The translations under genes and the position numbers were made by a program. The notes beneath the pieces are model-generated. The model searched no databases and was not told the DNA's origin. It saw only the letters and a list, made by a program, of their open reading frames with translations. From contig DASVDI010000022.1 of the NCBI GenBank assembly GCA_036381175.1, forward strand, positions 1-28,989: a stretch of 28,989 nt of DNA, read 5' to 3'. Shown here piece by piece: positions 7,396 through 14,131 of this stretch. Position 1 is the first letter of the stretch; each line of letters opens with the position of its first letter. This stretch comes from JAJUFS01 sp036381175. GTDB lineage: Bacteria; Pseudomonadota; Gammaproteobacteria; Natronospirales; JAJUFS01.

Positions 7396-8364
7396 TCAGC
7401 ATCTTCCGGCGGTTTCGATGCTGCTCGCCAGGCTGCCGATGATGTCCGTGATTTGCGCCTTGCCGTGGCGCGCGAGGTAATCAGCGATGCCGCGATTGAT
7501 TTTCGGGCAGATGAGGGGGTCGTAAAAAAGTGCTGTGCCGACGCCAACGGCCGTCGCGCCCGCGATGAGAAATTCCAGCGCGTCTTCAGCCGAGGCAATG
7601 CCGCCCTGTCCGATGATGGGAATATTGTGCAAGCGCGCAACCTGGTAAACCTGCCAGACCTTCAGCAGCGCGATCGGCTTGATGGCGGGGCCGGAAAGCC
7701 CGCCCTGGATGTTGCCGATGATGGCTTCGCGTTTTTCCGCGTCGACGGCCATTCCCATCACCGTGTTGATGACCGCGAAGGCGTCGGTGCCGGCATCGAT
7801 GCAGCGGCGCGCGTTTTCCTGGATGTCGGTCTGGTTCGGCGACAGCTTGGTGATGAGCGGCTTTTTCGTGACCGCGCGCACGGCGGCCACGACGCGTGCG
7901 GACATGTCCGGATCGTTGCCGAACTGCACGCCGCCTTCCTTCACGTTCGGGCAGGAAATGTTGATTTCCATCGCATCGATCGGAGAATCATCGAACTTTC
8001 GCGCGACCGCGACGTATTCCTCGATGGTGGATCCGGAAATGTTCGCGATGAAACGTGTCTCATCGAAATCGAGCGTCGGCAGGATTTCGTCCACGACTTT
8101 GTGCACGCCCGGATTCTGCAGGCCGATGGCGTTCAGCATGCCGTTCGGCGTTTCCGCAATCCGGTGCGGCGGATTGCCGAGGCGCGGATTTTCAGTGGTT
8201 CCTTTGAGGCAGATGGCGCCGGCGTCGCGGTTGGAAAAGCCTTCAACGCGCGTATATTCTTCGCCGAACCCGACGCAACCGGACAGCAGCACGATCGGCG
8301 ATGCGAAATGCATGCCGCAGAAATCGAGGGAAAGATCAGGTGTTGCGATTGCGGCTTCATTCAT
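7396..8364 (-). CDS. pyrD: Dihydroorotate dehydrogenase, class 1B-like catalytic subunit
   Basis: This enzyme oxidises dihydroorotate to orotate, the fourth step of pyrimidine synthesis. The 322 residues match the soluble FMN-binding class 1 family: KGTTENPRLGNPPHRIAET then GMLNAIGLQNPG (residues 75-86), ANISGSTIEEY, EINISCPNVKEGG with the catalytic-type Cys138, KLSPN, NTVMG, GGLSGPAIKPIALLKVW, and the FMN phosphate-binding GQGGIASAEDALEFLIAGA. An active-site Cys rather than Ser indicates class 1, and NISCPNVK with LSGPAIKP points to 1B. The usual gammaproteobacterial enzyme is the membrane class 2 form. Class 1B enzymes normally need the PyrK electron-transfer subunit, which is not in this window. 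ATG at 8364 is preferred; a GTG at 8379 is also possible. It is divergent from trmL. Confidence 0.88.
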   Translation of the reverse strand: MNEAAIATPDLSLDFCGMHFASPIVLLSGCVGFGEEYTRVEGFSNRDAGAICLKGTTENPRLGNPPHRIAETPNGMLNAIGLQNPGVHKVVDEILPTLDFDETRFIANISGSTIEEYVAVARKFDDSPIDAMEINISCPNVKEGGVQFGNDPDMSARVVAAVRAVTKKPLITKLSPNQTDIQENARRCIDAGTDAFAVINTVMGMAVDAEKREAIIGNIQGGLSGPAIKPIALLKVWQVYQVARLHNIPIIGQGGIASAEDALEFLIAGATAVGVGTALFYDPLICPKINRGIADYLARHGKAQITDIIGSLASSIETAGRC

Positions 8365-8392
8365 CGGCGGGTTCTTCACTCAAGGCTCACAC

Positions 8393-8869
8393 GTGTTCCA
8401 CATTCTACTTTATCAGCCGGAGATTCCGCCCAATACCGGCAACATCATCCGGCTCGCGGCGAACAGCGGCTGCACGCTGCATCTCGTGCGCCCGCTGGGT
8501 TTCGAGCTGGACGAGCCGCGCCTGAAGCGCGCCGGGCTGGATTACCGCGAGTGGGCCGAAGTAAGCGTGCATGATGATCTCGATGGTGCGCTTGCGTCAG
8601 TGCCCGGAAAAACCTTCGCGTTCACGCGCAATGCCCGCCGGCATCACGTTCATGCCGAGTTCCATTCCGGTGACGCCCTGCTGTTCGGGCCTGAAACCCG
8701 CGGCCTGCCGGATGAGGTACTCGCGCGCTTTCCCGAGACGCAACACCTGCGGCTGCCGATGCGACCGGGCAATCGCAGTCTGAATCTTTCGAATGCTGTC
8801 GCGGTGGCGGTTTTCGAGGCGTGGCGGCAGAACGATTTCGAGGGCGCGGAGAAGAATGGACAGGATTAA
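8393..8869 (+). CDS. trmL: tRNA (cytidine/uridine-2'-O-)-methyltransferase TrmL
   Basis: TrmL methylates the ribose at the wobble position 34 of certain leucine tRNAs, using S-adenosylmethionine. The 158-residue protein, close to the family length, opens FHILLYQPEIPPNTGNIIRL and contains RLKRAGLDYREW, the SPOUT knot motifs LLFGPETRGLP and LRLPMRPGNRSLNLSNAVAV, and VFEAWRQ. The start is GTG at 8393 with AAGG seven bases upstream. The last four codons (N-G-Q-D) and the TAA stop fall inside the repeat that begins at 8856, so the tail is repeat-derived. In E. coli trmL follows gpsA-cysE in the same direction. Here it faces gpsA and cysE is absent. Confidence 0.95.
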   Translation: MFHILLYQPEIPPNTGNIIRLAANSGCTLHLVRPLGFELDEPRLKRAGLDYREWAEVSVHDDLDGALASVPGKTFAFTRNARRHHVHAEFHSGDALLFGPETRGLPDEVLARFPETQHLRLPMRPGNRSLNLSNAVAVAVFEAWRQNDFEGAEKNGQD

Positions 8870-9028
8870 CAGGATTTTTCAGGATTTACAGGATTAAAAA
8901 TCTGTAAATCGCCTATTCAAAACGTGTAAATCCTGCCTATGCTTTTCTCGGAGGTTCTGTAGCGCCTGGCGTGAAGTCCTTAAAAAAATCCTGTAAATTG
9001 CTTTTGAAATCCTGTTAATTCTGTCCAT
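8856..9028. repeat. Nested inverted repeat of the GGACAGGATTAACAGGATTT family
   Basis: This 173-base stretch between convergent trmL and gpsA is built from AT-rich modules. A forward module at 8856-8895 (GGACAGGATTAACAGGATTT, then CAGGATTTACAGGATT) is followed by reversed copies at about 8898-8940 (GTAAATCCTGCCTAT) and 8980-9028 (AATCCTGTTAATTCTGTCCAT). Each reversed module can pair with the forward one, giving alternative hairpins. A second member of the family lies at 23134-23229. The trmL stop codon lies within the first module. Located between two converging genes, it may act as a terminator for both, though I see no classical GC stem with a T run. No protein-coding signal is seen. Confidence 0.8.
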
Positions 9029-9044
9029 GCTTTTCCTTCTTCCG

Positions 9045-10049
9045 TCACGCCGTTTCCGCTTTCCGCTCGCGCTCCAGCAATGCCGCCACTGCATCGCGCG
9101 CGCTCACGTTTTCAAACAGCACCTGGTAAATGCTCTCGACAATCGGCATTTCCACGCCGTTCCGTTCCGCGAGCCGTCGCACCTCGCGCGCCGCCGAAAC
9201 ACCTTCGACAACCTGCCGGATTTCCTGATGCGCTTCTTCCTGCGTTTTGCCGGCGGCGAGCGCAAGTCCCATGCGCCGGTTGCGCGACTGGTCGTCCGTG
9301 CAGGTCAGCACCAGGTCGCCGACGCCGGCGAGGCCGAGGAAGGTTTCGGTATCCGCGCCGAGCGCGCGGCCGAGACGCATGATCTCGGCGAGTCCGCGCG
9401 TGATGAGCGCGACGCGCGCGTTCGCACCGAAACCCAGCCCGTCGGAAAGCCCCGCGCCAATGGCGATGACATTCTTCACCGCGCCGCCGAGTTCGACGCC
9501 CGTCATGTCTGTCGTGGTGTACGCGCGGAAATGCCCCGAATGCAGCGCGTCGGCCATGAAATCCGCGAGCGGCGCATCGCCCGCTACGGTAATTGCGGTC
9601 GGCAGGCCCTTGCCCACTTCGCGCGCGAAGGTCGGGCCGGAAAGCACGGCGGCGGGAATGTCGCCGATCGCATCCGCGACAACCTCGTGCACCAGCATGG
9701 CCGTTTCCGGCTCCAGCCCCTTGGTCGCCCACGCCAGCCGCCGCGGTTCCCAGCCGGCGGTTTGCATCGCATCCAGCAGCTCGCGCAGCGCGTGGCTTGG
9801 CACCACCGCGAGCTGCTCGTCGGCGTTGACGGCGAGGCTGAGCGAGTCGGTGATTTCGAGTGTTTCGGGAAAGCGGCAGCCGGGCAGGTAAGGTTCGTTT
9901 TCACGCGAAGCGCGCATGGCCGCCTGGGCTTTCGCATCACGGCCCCACAGCACGACCCGCCGGCCGCTGCGCGCGAGCTGGATGGCAAGCGCGGTACCCC
10001 AGGAACCGGCGCCGAGCACGGCGATGCTCGCGGCGTTATCCGAGCTCAT
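9045..10049 (-). CDS. gpsA: Glycerol-3-phosphate dehydrogenase [NAD(P)+]
   Basis: GpsA reduces dihydroxyacetone phosphate to sn-glycerol 3-phosphate, the backbone for phospholipid synthesis, in the cytoplasm. The 334-residue protein has the full family length. The Rossmann dinucleotide motif is VLGAGSWGTALA (Gly13, Gly15, Gly18). WATKGLEPET contains the conserved Lys110, LSGPTFAREV follows, and VELGGAVKNVIAIGAG holds catalytic Lys192. GLAGVGDLVLTCTDDQSRNRR is the C-terminal substrate-binding signature. It begins 2 bases after the secB stop and is the last gene of the yibN-grxC-secB-gpsA run. The serine acetyltransferase gene cysE, which follows gpsA in E. coli, is replaced by a repeat and the oppositely oriented trmL. 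Confidence 0.97.
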   Translation of the reverse strand: MSSDNAASIAVLGAGSWGTALAIQLARSGRRVVLWGRDAKAQAAMRASRENEPYLPGCRFPETLEITDSLSLAVNADEQLAVVPSHALRELLDAMQTAGWEPRRLAWATKGLEPETAMLVHEVVADAIGDIPAAVLSGPTFAREVGKGLPTAITVAGDAPLADFMADALHSGHFRAYTTTDMTGVELGGAVKNVIAIGAGLSDGLGFGANARVALITRGLAEIMRLGRALGADTETFLGLAGVGDLVLTCTDDQSRNRRMGLALAAGKTQEEAHQEIRQVVEGVSAAREVRRLAERNGVEMPIVESIYQVLFENVSARDAVAALLERERKAETA

Positions 10050-10051
10050 GC

Positions 10052-10528
10052 TCAGGCCTTGCCCTTGGATGGCTGGTTGCCTTGCTGGTAGATGCGCTCG
10101 AAGTTGATCGGCTGCAGGAGAATCTGCGGAAAGCCGCCCTTCACGGTGAGGCTCGCGATTTCCTCGCGCGCGAACGGAAACAGGTTCTGGGGACAGAGAA
10201 TGGCCGCGACCTGTTGCCGCTCTTCCGCCGAAAATCCGCTGATGAGAAAAATGCCGGCCTGCTGCAGCTCGACGAGGAACGCGACCTTGTCATCCTGTTT
10301 CGCCTCGACGGTCACCGTCAGCACGATCTCATGCAGATCGCCCTCGAGCGCGCGTGCACGCGTTCCGATGTTCACGTTGAGCGTCGGTTTCCATTCGCCC
10401 TGGAACACGGCGGGCGCCAGCGGCGATTCGAAGGAAACATCCTTGAGATAAATGCGCTGCAATCCGAAGCTGCGCCCGCCCTCGGCAGACTTCGTGGCGT
10501 TTTCGTTGTTGTCCGTTCTCGTTGCCAT
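10052..10528 (-). CDS. secB: Protein-export chaperone SecB
   Basis: SecB is a cytoplasmic homotetrameric chaperone that holds preproteins unfolded and hands them to SecA. The 158-residue sequence carries the family core: FGLQRIYLKDVSFESPLAP, PTLNVNIGTRARALEGDLHE, VAFLVELQQAGIFLISGF, ILCPQNLFPFAREEIASLTV, and the C-terminal GGFPQILLQPINFERIY. The acidic/polar N-terminus is variable in this family. AAAGGAG, formed by the last codons of grxC, serves as its ribosome binding site; the grxC stop is 7 bases before the ATG. The neighbours are those of E. coli secB. Confidence 0.97.
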   Translation of the reverse strand: MATRTDNNENATKSAEGGRSFGLQRIYLKDVSFESPLAPAVFQGEWKPTLNVNIGTRARALEGDLHEIVLTVTVEAKQDDKVAFLVELQQAGIFLISGFSAEERQQVAAILCPQNLFPFAREEIASLTVKGGFPQILLQPINFERIYQQGNQPSKGKA

Positions 10529-10535
10529 TTCCGTG

Positions 10536-10793
10536 TCACTCCTTTGCCAGAAGATCGTCGAGCCGGCCCTTGCGCTCGAGCGCGAAAAGCTCGTCGCAAC
10601 CGCCGATGCCCGCCCCGTTGATGAAAATCTGCGGCACCGTGCGCCGTCCCGAGCGCGCCATCATTTCCGCACGGCGCTCGGGCTCGGCGTCGACGCGGAT
10701 TTCCTCGTACTCGGCGGCCTTGTCGTTGAGCAGCATCTTTGCCCGGCGGCAGTAGCCGCAATAACCGGTTGTGTAGATTTCAATGCGTGCCAT
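10536..10793 (-). CDS. grxC: Glutaredoxin 3
   Basis: A small cytoplasmic thiol-disulphide oxidoreductase that uses glutathione. The 85-residue protein begins MARIEIYTTGYCGYC. The dithiol active site is C12-G-Y-C15; the textbook site is CPYC, so Pro is replaced by Gly, a variation also seen in other GrxC proteins. The cis-proline loop TVPQIFI and the GCDELFALERKGRLDDLL ending complete the fold, including the GG-C-D glutathione-binding motif. The upstream in-frame extension to 10844 is rejected because it would run into the rhodanese gene and adds no domain. It lies 14 bases after the upstream gene and provides the ribosome binding site for secB. Confidence 0.95.
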   Translation of the reverse strand: MARIEIYTTGYCGYCRRAKMLLNDKAAEYEEIRVDAEPERRAEMMARSGRRTVPQIFINGAGIGGCDELFALERKGRLDDLLAKE

Positions 10794-10807
10794 CTTCAAG
10801 CGATCAA

Positions 10808-11224
10808 TCAGCCTTTCGCCACGGGCATGTTCTCGCGCTTCCACGCTGCCAGTCCGCCGCTCAGCAGCCAGACATCCGCGAAGCCGTTGCGCACAAGTGC
10901 CGCCGCGGCGCGTGCGCTGGTCATGCCGGTTTCGCAGTACACGAGCACGGGCGCGCTTTTGTCGAGCTTGTCCGCTTTCGTGTCGAGTTCATCCATCGGG
11001 ATGTGGCGCGCGTTGACAATGTGGCCGCCGCGAAACGCGTCATGCCCGCGCAGATCGACGAGTTGCGCGCCGTCGTTCATGAGCCGCACGGCTTGCGCGG
11101 GCGAGGCGTCGTGCCAGGGGCGGCGCGCACGGCGGAACTCGCTCACGATGATGATCGCGATCAGCGCGACTGCCGCGCCGATGAGAAAAATATGGTCCTT
11201 GGCGAAGGCCAGGTATTCGGCCAT
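10808..11224 (-). CDS. yibN: Membrane-anchored rhodanese-domain protein (YibN-like)
   Basis: A 138-residue protein with an N-terminal membrane anchor (about residues 11-28, HIFLIGAAVALIAIIIVSEF) and a single cytoplasmic rhodanese domain. The active-site loop is VYCETGMTSARAA with nucleophile Cys97, and the domain ends in the usual DVWLLSGGLAAWKRE. Intact Cys suggests sulfurtransferase or thiol chemistry, but the substrate is unknown. Size, anchor and position immediately before grxC-secB-gpsA match E. coli YibN. GGAAAG lies about six bases before the ATG at 11224. A promoter with a perfect TATAAT stands just upstream, so this is the first gene of the four-gene unit. Confidence 0.9.
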   Translation of the reverse strand: MAEYLAFAKDHIFLIGAAVALIAIIIVSEFRRARRPWHDASPAQAVRLMNDGAQLVDLRGHDAFRGGHIVNARHIPMDELDTKADKLDKSAPVLVYCETGMTSARAAAALVRNGFADVWLLSGGLAAWKRENMPVAKG

Positions 11225-11258
11225 GGGAACTTTCCGTCTGCTTGAAATGATGTCATGC

Positions 11259-11288
11259 ATTATATCAGGGGGCGCAAAGGCCTGTCGG
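11259..11288 (-). promoter_or_regulatory. Sigma-70-type promoter for yibN-grxC-secB-gpsA
   Basis: On the minus strand a perfect -10 TATAAT (11259-11264) lies 18 bases from CCGACA (11283-11288), which matches TTGACA at four of six positions. Transcription would start near 11252, leaving a leader of about 28 bases before the yibN ATG. The -35 overlaps the palindrome CCTGTC-GG-GACAGG at 11281-11294. On the plus strand TAAAAT at 11295-11300 could be the -10 of the divergent gpmI promoter, but I see no convincing -35 for it. Confidence 0.55.
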
Positions 11289-11349
11289 GACAGGTAAAAT
11301 CGCAGTTCTCCAAATCGGCCCAGAACATCCCGCAAGGAACCCGCATCGC

Positions 11350-12897
11350 ATGACTCATCGTCCCGCTCATCGCCCCATCGTTCTTGCAATCCTCGACGGC
11401 TGGGGCTACAGCGAAACTGCTGAACATAACGCCATTCACGCGGCGAGCACGCCCAATTGGGATCGCCTGTGGAATGAAAATCCGCACGGCTGCATCGACA
11501 CCTCGGGAATTGCGGTTGGCTTGCCGGGCGGTCAGATGGGCAACAGCGAAGTCGGCCATCTGAATCTCGGCGCCGGCCGCGTGATCTACCAGGATGTCAC
11601 GCGTATCAGCAAGGCGATTGACGACGGTGATTTTTTCGAGAATGCGGAATTGCTCGCTGCCGTTGATGCAGCGAAATCCGCTGACGGCATCGTGCATGTG
11701 ATCGGATTGCTCTCGCCGGGCGGCGTGCATGCATTGGACGAACATCTGTTCGCGATGGTGCGGCTCGCTGCGAAACGCGGTGCTACGGTTCATGTTCATG
11801 CACTGCTTGATGGCCGCGACATGCCGCCGCGCAGTGCCGAAGCGTCGCTTGAGAAAATGCAGGCCGTTTGTCGTGATGCCGGAAACGCGCGTATCGCGTC
11901 CATGATCGGTCGTTACTTTGCGATGGATCGCGACAATCGCTGGGATCGCGTGCAGCAGGCTTATGAATTGCTGAGCGAAGCGCGCGGTGAATTCCGCGCG
12001 GATGATGCGCTCGCCGGTTTGAAAGCCGCCTACGAACGTGGCGAGAACGACGAGTTCGTCAAGGCCACTGTCATCGGAGAATTCGCCGGCATCAAGGATG
12101 GCGACAGCATCGTGTTCATGAATTTCCGTGCGGACCGCGCGCGCGAACTCACCCAGGCATTCACGCAGGATGATTTCGACGGCTTCGAACGGCGCGCGCG
12201 GCCGCAGCTTTCGCGCTTCGTCTGTCTTACCGAATATCGCAAGGATTTCGGATTGCCGGTCGCATTCGGGCCCAGCCGTCCGCAAAATGTTCTCGGCGAA
12301 TACCTTTCGAATCTCGGCTTGAAACAACTGCGTATTGCCGAAACCGAAAAATATGCGCACGTGACATTCTTCTTCAACGGCGGCGAAGAAACGCCGTACC
12401 CGGGCGAAGACCGCGAACTGATTCCGTCGCCGCGCGTTGCAACCTACGATCTCAAACCCGAAATGAGCGCGCCCGAAGTCACCGACAAGCTCAACGCCGC
12501 GATTGCGTCCGGCAAGTACGATTTCATTGTCGTGAATTATGCGAACGCCGACATGGTCGGTCACAGCGGAAAGTTCGATGCGGCGGTTGCGGCGGTCGAA
12601 GCGCTGGATGCCTGCATCGGCCGTCTTGCCGGTGCGGTCGAAAAAGCGGGTGGCGAATTGCTGATAACCGCCGATCACGGCAACGTCGAGCAGATGTATG
12701 ACGACGCGACCGGCCAGGCGCACACCGCACACACCACGAATCTTGTTCCGCTGCTTTATGTTGGCCGTGATGCCGGCATTTCAAATGGTGGTGCCTTGTC
12801 GGATATCGCACCGACCGTGCTCACGCTCATGGGCATTCCCGTGCCCGGAGAGATGACCGGCAAACCGCTGGTGGAGCTGCATAAAGCCACGGCATGA
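11350..12897 (+). CDS. gpmI: 2,3-bisphosphoglycerate-independent phosphoglycerate mutase
   Basis: This Mn-dependent cytoplasmic enzyme interconverts 3- and 2-phosphoglycerate in glycolysis and gluconeogenesis. The 515-residue length is typical. Metal and catalytic motifs are intact: VLAILDGWGYS near the N-terminus (Asp16), GGQMGNSEVGHLN with the phosphorylated Ser66, HALLDGRDMPPRSA, GRYFAMDRDNRWDRV, then NYANADMVGHSGKFDAA and LLITADHGNVEQM for the second metal cluster, ending with a normal GMTGKPL-type tail. It heads the plus-strand unit, and its stop overlaps the envC start as ATGA. The gpmI-envC-yibQ association is as in E. coli. Confidence 0.97.
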   Translation: MTHRPAHRPIVLAILDGWGYSETAEHNAIHAASTPNWDRLWNENPHGCIDTSGIAVGLPGGQMGNSEVGHLNLGAGRVIYQDVTRISKAIDDGDFFENAELLAAVDAAKSADGIVHVIGLLSPGGVHALDEHLFAMVRLAAKRGATVHVHALLDGRDMPPRSAEASLEKMQAVCRDAGNARIASMIGRYFAMDRDNRWDRVQQAYELLSEARGEFRADDALAGLKAAYERGENDEFVKATVIGEFAGIKDGDSIVFMNFRADRARELTQAFTQDDFDGFERRARPQLSRFVCLTEYRKDFGLPVAFGPSRPQNVLGEYLSNLGLKQLRIAETEKYAHVTFFFNGGEETPYPGEDRELIPSPRVATYDLKPEMSAPEVTDKLNAAIASGKYDFIVVNYANADMVGHSGKFDAAVAAVEALDACIGRLAGAVEKAGGELLITADHGNVEQMYDDATGQAHTAHTTNLVPLLYVGRDAGISNGGALSDIAPTVLTLMGIPVPGEMTGKPLVELHKATA

Positions 12898-14030
12898 AAT
12901 TCCTGCCCGTCATTATCCTGTTGCTTGCCGCACTGCCGCTCAACGCGGCACCGGAAGACTCGGCGCAAAAACAGGAAGAGCTGGAAGAACTGCGCGAGGA
13001 CATCCAGGAGCTGCAACAGCAGATCGCAGAGGATATCGGGCAACGCGACGAACTCACCACGGACCTTCGCAAAACCGAGCGCGAACTCGGCGACGCCGCA
13101 AACGCGCTTCGTGAGGTGAACATCACGCTCGATTTCAAGCAACAGCATCTCGACAAGCTCAAGGCAGAAGAGCGCGCGCGCAAGGCGGCACTCGCAGCGG
13201 AACGCGACGCACTGGCAGGCCAGGTGCGCGCGGCTTACATGGCGGGACGCGAAGAGAAAATGAAACTCCTGCTCAACCAGCAGGACCCGGCAACCTTCGG
13301 ACGCGTGCTCGCCTATTACGATTATTTCAATCGCGCACGCGTTGGTCGTATTGATCGCGTCAACGAACAGCTCGCGCGCCTCGCTGAGCTTGCGAATGAA
13401 ATCGACCAGGAAATCGCGGCGCTCGATACCGCGCGCGAAGAGCGTGCATCGATTCTCGCCGGTCTTGAAAAGACACGTGATGAGCGCGCAAAACTGCTCG
13501 CGAAACTGGAAGTGCGCATTCGCGATCGCAATGCGGATCTCGAACAGTTGCGCGCGGACGAACGCGTGCTGAGCGAACTCGTGGCATCCCTGCTCGATGT
13601 ATTCGCGGACATTCCCTCGCAGCTCGCCAACCGCGCCGCCTTTTCCGAACTGCGCGGCAAGTTGCCGTGGCCGGCAACGGGCAGCGTGGTCGCGCAATTC
13701 GGCGATGAGCGCATCGGCGGGCGCATGCAGTGGAACGGGATGATGATTGCGAGCGAACCCGGCACGCCGGTGCGTTCAGTGTCGCACGGTCGCGTTGCGT
13801 ATGCCGACTGGCTGCCGCATTACGGATTGCTGATGGTGATCGAGCACGGCGATGGTTACCTCAGTCTTTACGGACACAACCAGGCGCTCTACAAGGAAGT
13901 CGGCGACTGGGTCGAAGCCGGCGAGATCATCGCCGCGATCGGCGATTCCGGCGGACAGCAGCGCGCGGCTTTGTATTTCGAAATCCGTCATGGCAATGAA
14001 ATCGAGAATCCGCGGCGGTGGCTGCAGTGA
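12894..14030 (+). CDS. envC: Murein hydrolase activator EnvC
   Basis: EnvC is a periplasmic divisome factor that activates the amidases AmiA/AmiB to split septal peptidoglycan. The 378-residue protein has a signal peptide (MKFLPVIILLLAALPLNA), a long coiled coil at about residues 25-250 (rich in KQEELEELREDIQELQQQIA-like heptads), and a C-terminal LytM/M23 domain at about 270-378. In that domain the zinc ligands are missing (RMQWNGMMIASEPGTPVRSV replaces the HxxxD site), while GLLMVIEHGDGYLSLYGHNQ and AALYFEIRHG are kept. The degenerate LytM site is normal for EnvC, which activates rather than cuts. It overlaps gpmI by four bases. Confidence 0.95.
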   Translation: MKFLPVIILLLAALPLNAAPEDSAQKQEELEELREDIQELQQQIAEDIGQRDELTTDLRKTERELGDAANALREVNITLDFKQQHLDKLKAEERARKAALAAERDALAGQVRAAYMAGREEKMKLLLNQQDPATFGRVLAYYDYFNRARVGRIDRVNEQLARLAELANEIDQEIAALDTAREERASILAGLEKTRDERAKLLAKLEVRIRDRNADLEQLRADERVLSELVASLLDVFADIPSQLANRAAFSELRGKLPWPATGSVVAQFGDERIGGRMQWNGMMIASEPGTPVRSVSHGRVAYADWLPHYGLLMVIEHGDGYLSLYGHNQALYKEVGDWVEAGEIIAAIGDSGGQQRAALYFEIRHGNEIENPRRWLQ

Positions 14031-14035
14031 AGAAT

Positions 14036-14131
14036 GTGAGAGGTGAGACGTGATAAGTGAGAAGACAAAAACTCGTGACAGGTTTGCAAGCGAGAGAGCA
14101 ATCCTCCCACTTCTCACTTCTCACTTCTCAC
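14036..14131. repeat. GTGAGAAGTGAGAAG inverted repeat spanning the start of the S41 protease gene
   Basis: Arms 14036-14059 (GTGAGAGGTGAGACGTGATA and AAGTG) and 14108-14131 (runs of CACTTCTCACTTCTCAC) are complementary at 21 of 24 positions, with a 48-base loop. The arms are direct multiples of a GTGAGAA/C unit. The left arm contains the Shine-Dalgarno-like GAGGTGA and the GTG start codon (14050) of the protease gene. The right arm is translated within the signal peptide. The hairpin would enclose the translation start. Confidence 0.75.

Noticed and set aside
7366..8574. Open frame of 402 codons on the plus strand over pyrD and trmL
   Set aside because: It overlaps two well-recognised genes and shows no protein family.
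8856..9028. CRISPR-like array from the repeated CAGGATT units
   Set aside because: Units are short, irregular and in both orientations, with no constant repeat length or unique spacers, and no cas gene is near.
8894..9094. Short minus-strand frame containing MDRINRISKAIYRIF
   Set aside because: This is simply the translation of the GGACAGGATTAACAGG repeat. Similar MDRINRI peptides arise wherever the repeat occurs.
11260..12732. Open frame of 490 codons on the minus strand opposite gpmI
   Set aside because: It lies wholly over a gene with full gpmI motifs, has no recognisable domain and has the His/Arg-rich composition of an antisense frame in GC-rich DNA.
13620..14030. Missing zinc ligands in the LytM domain of EnvC as a sign of decay
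   Set aside because: Loss of the zinc site is normal for EnvC, which activates amidases instead of cutting peptidoglycan.
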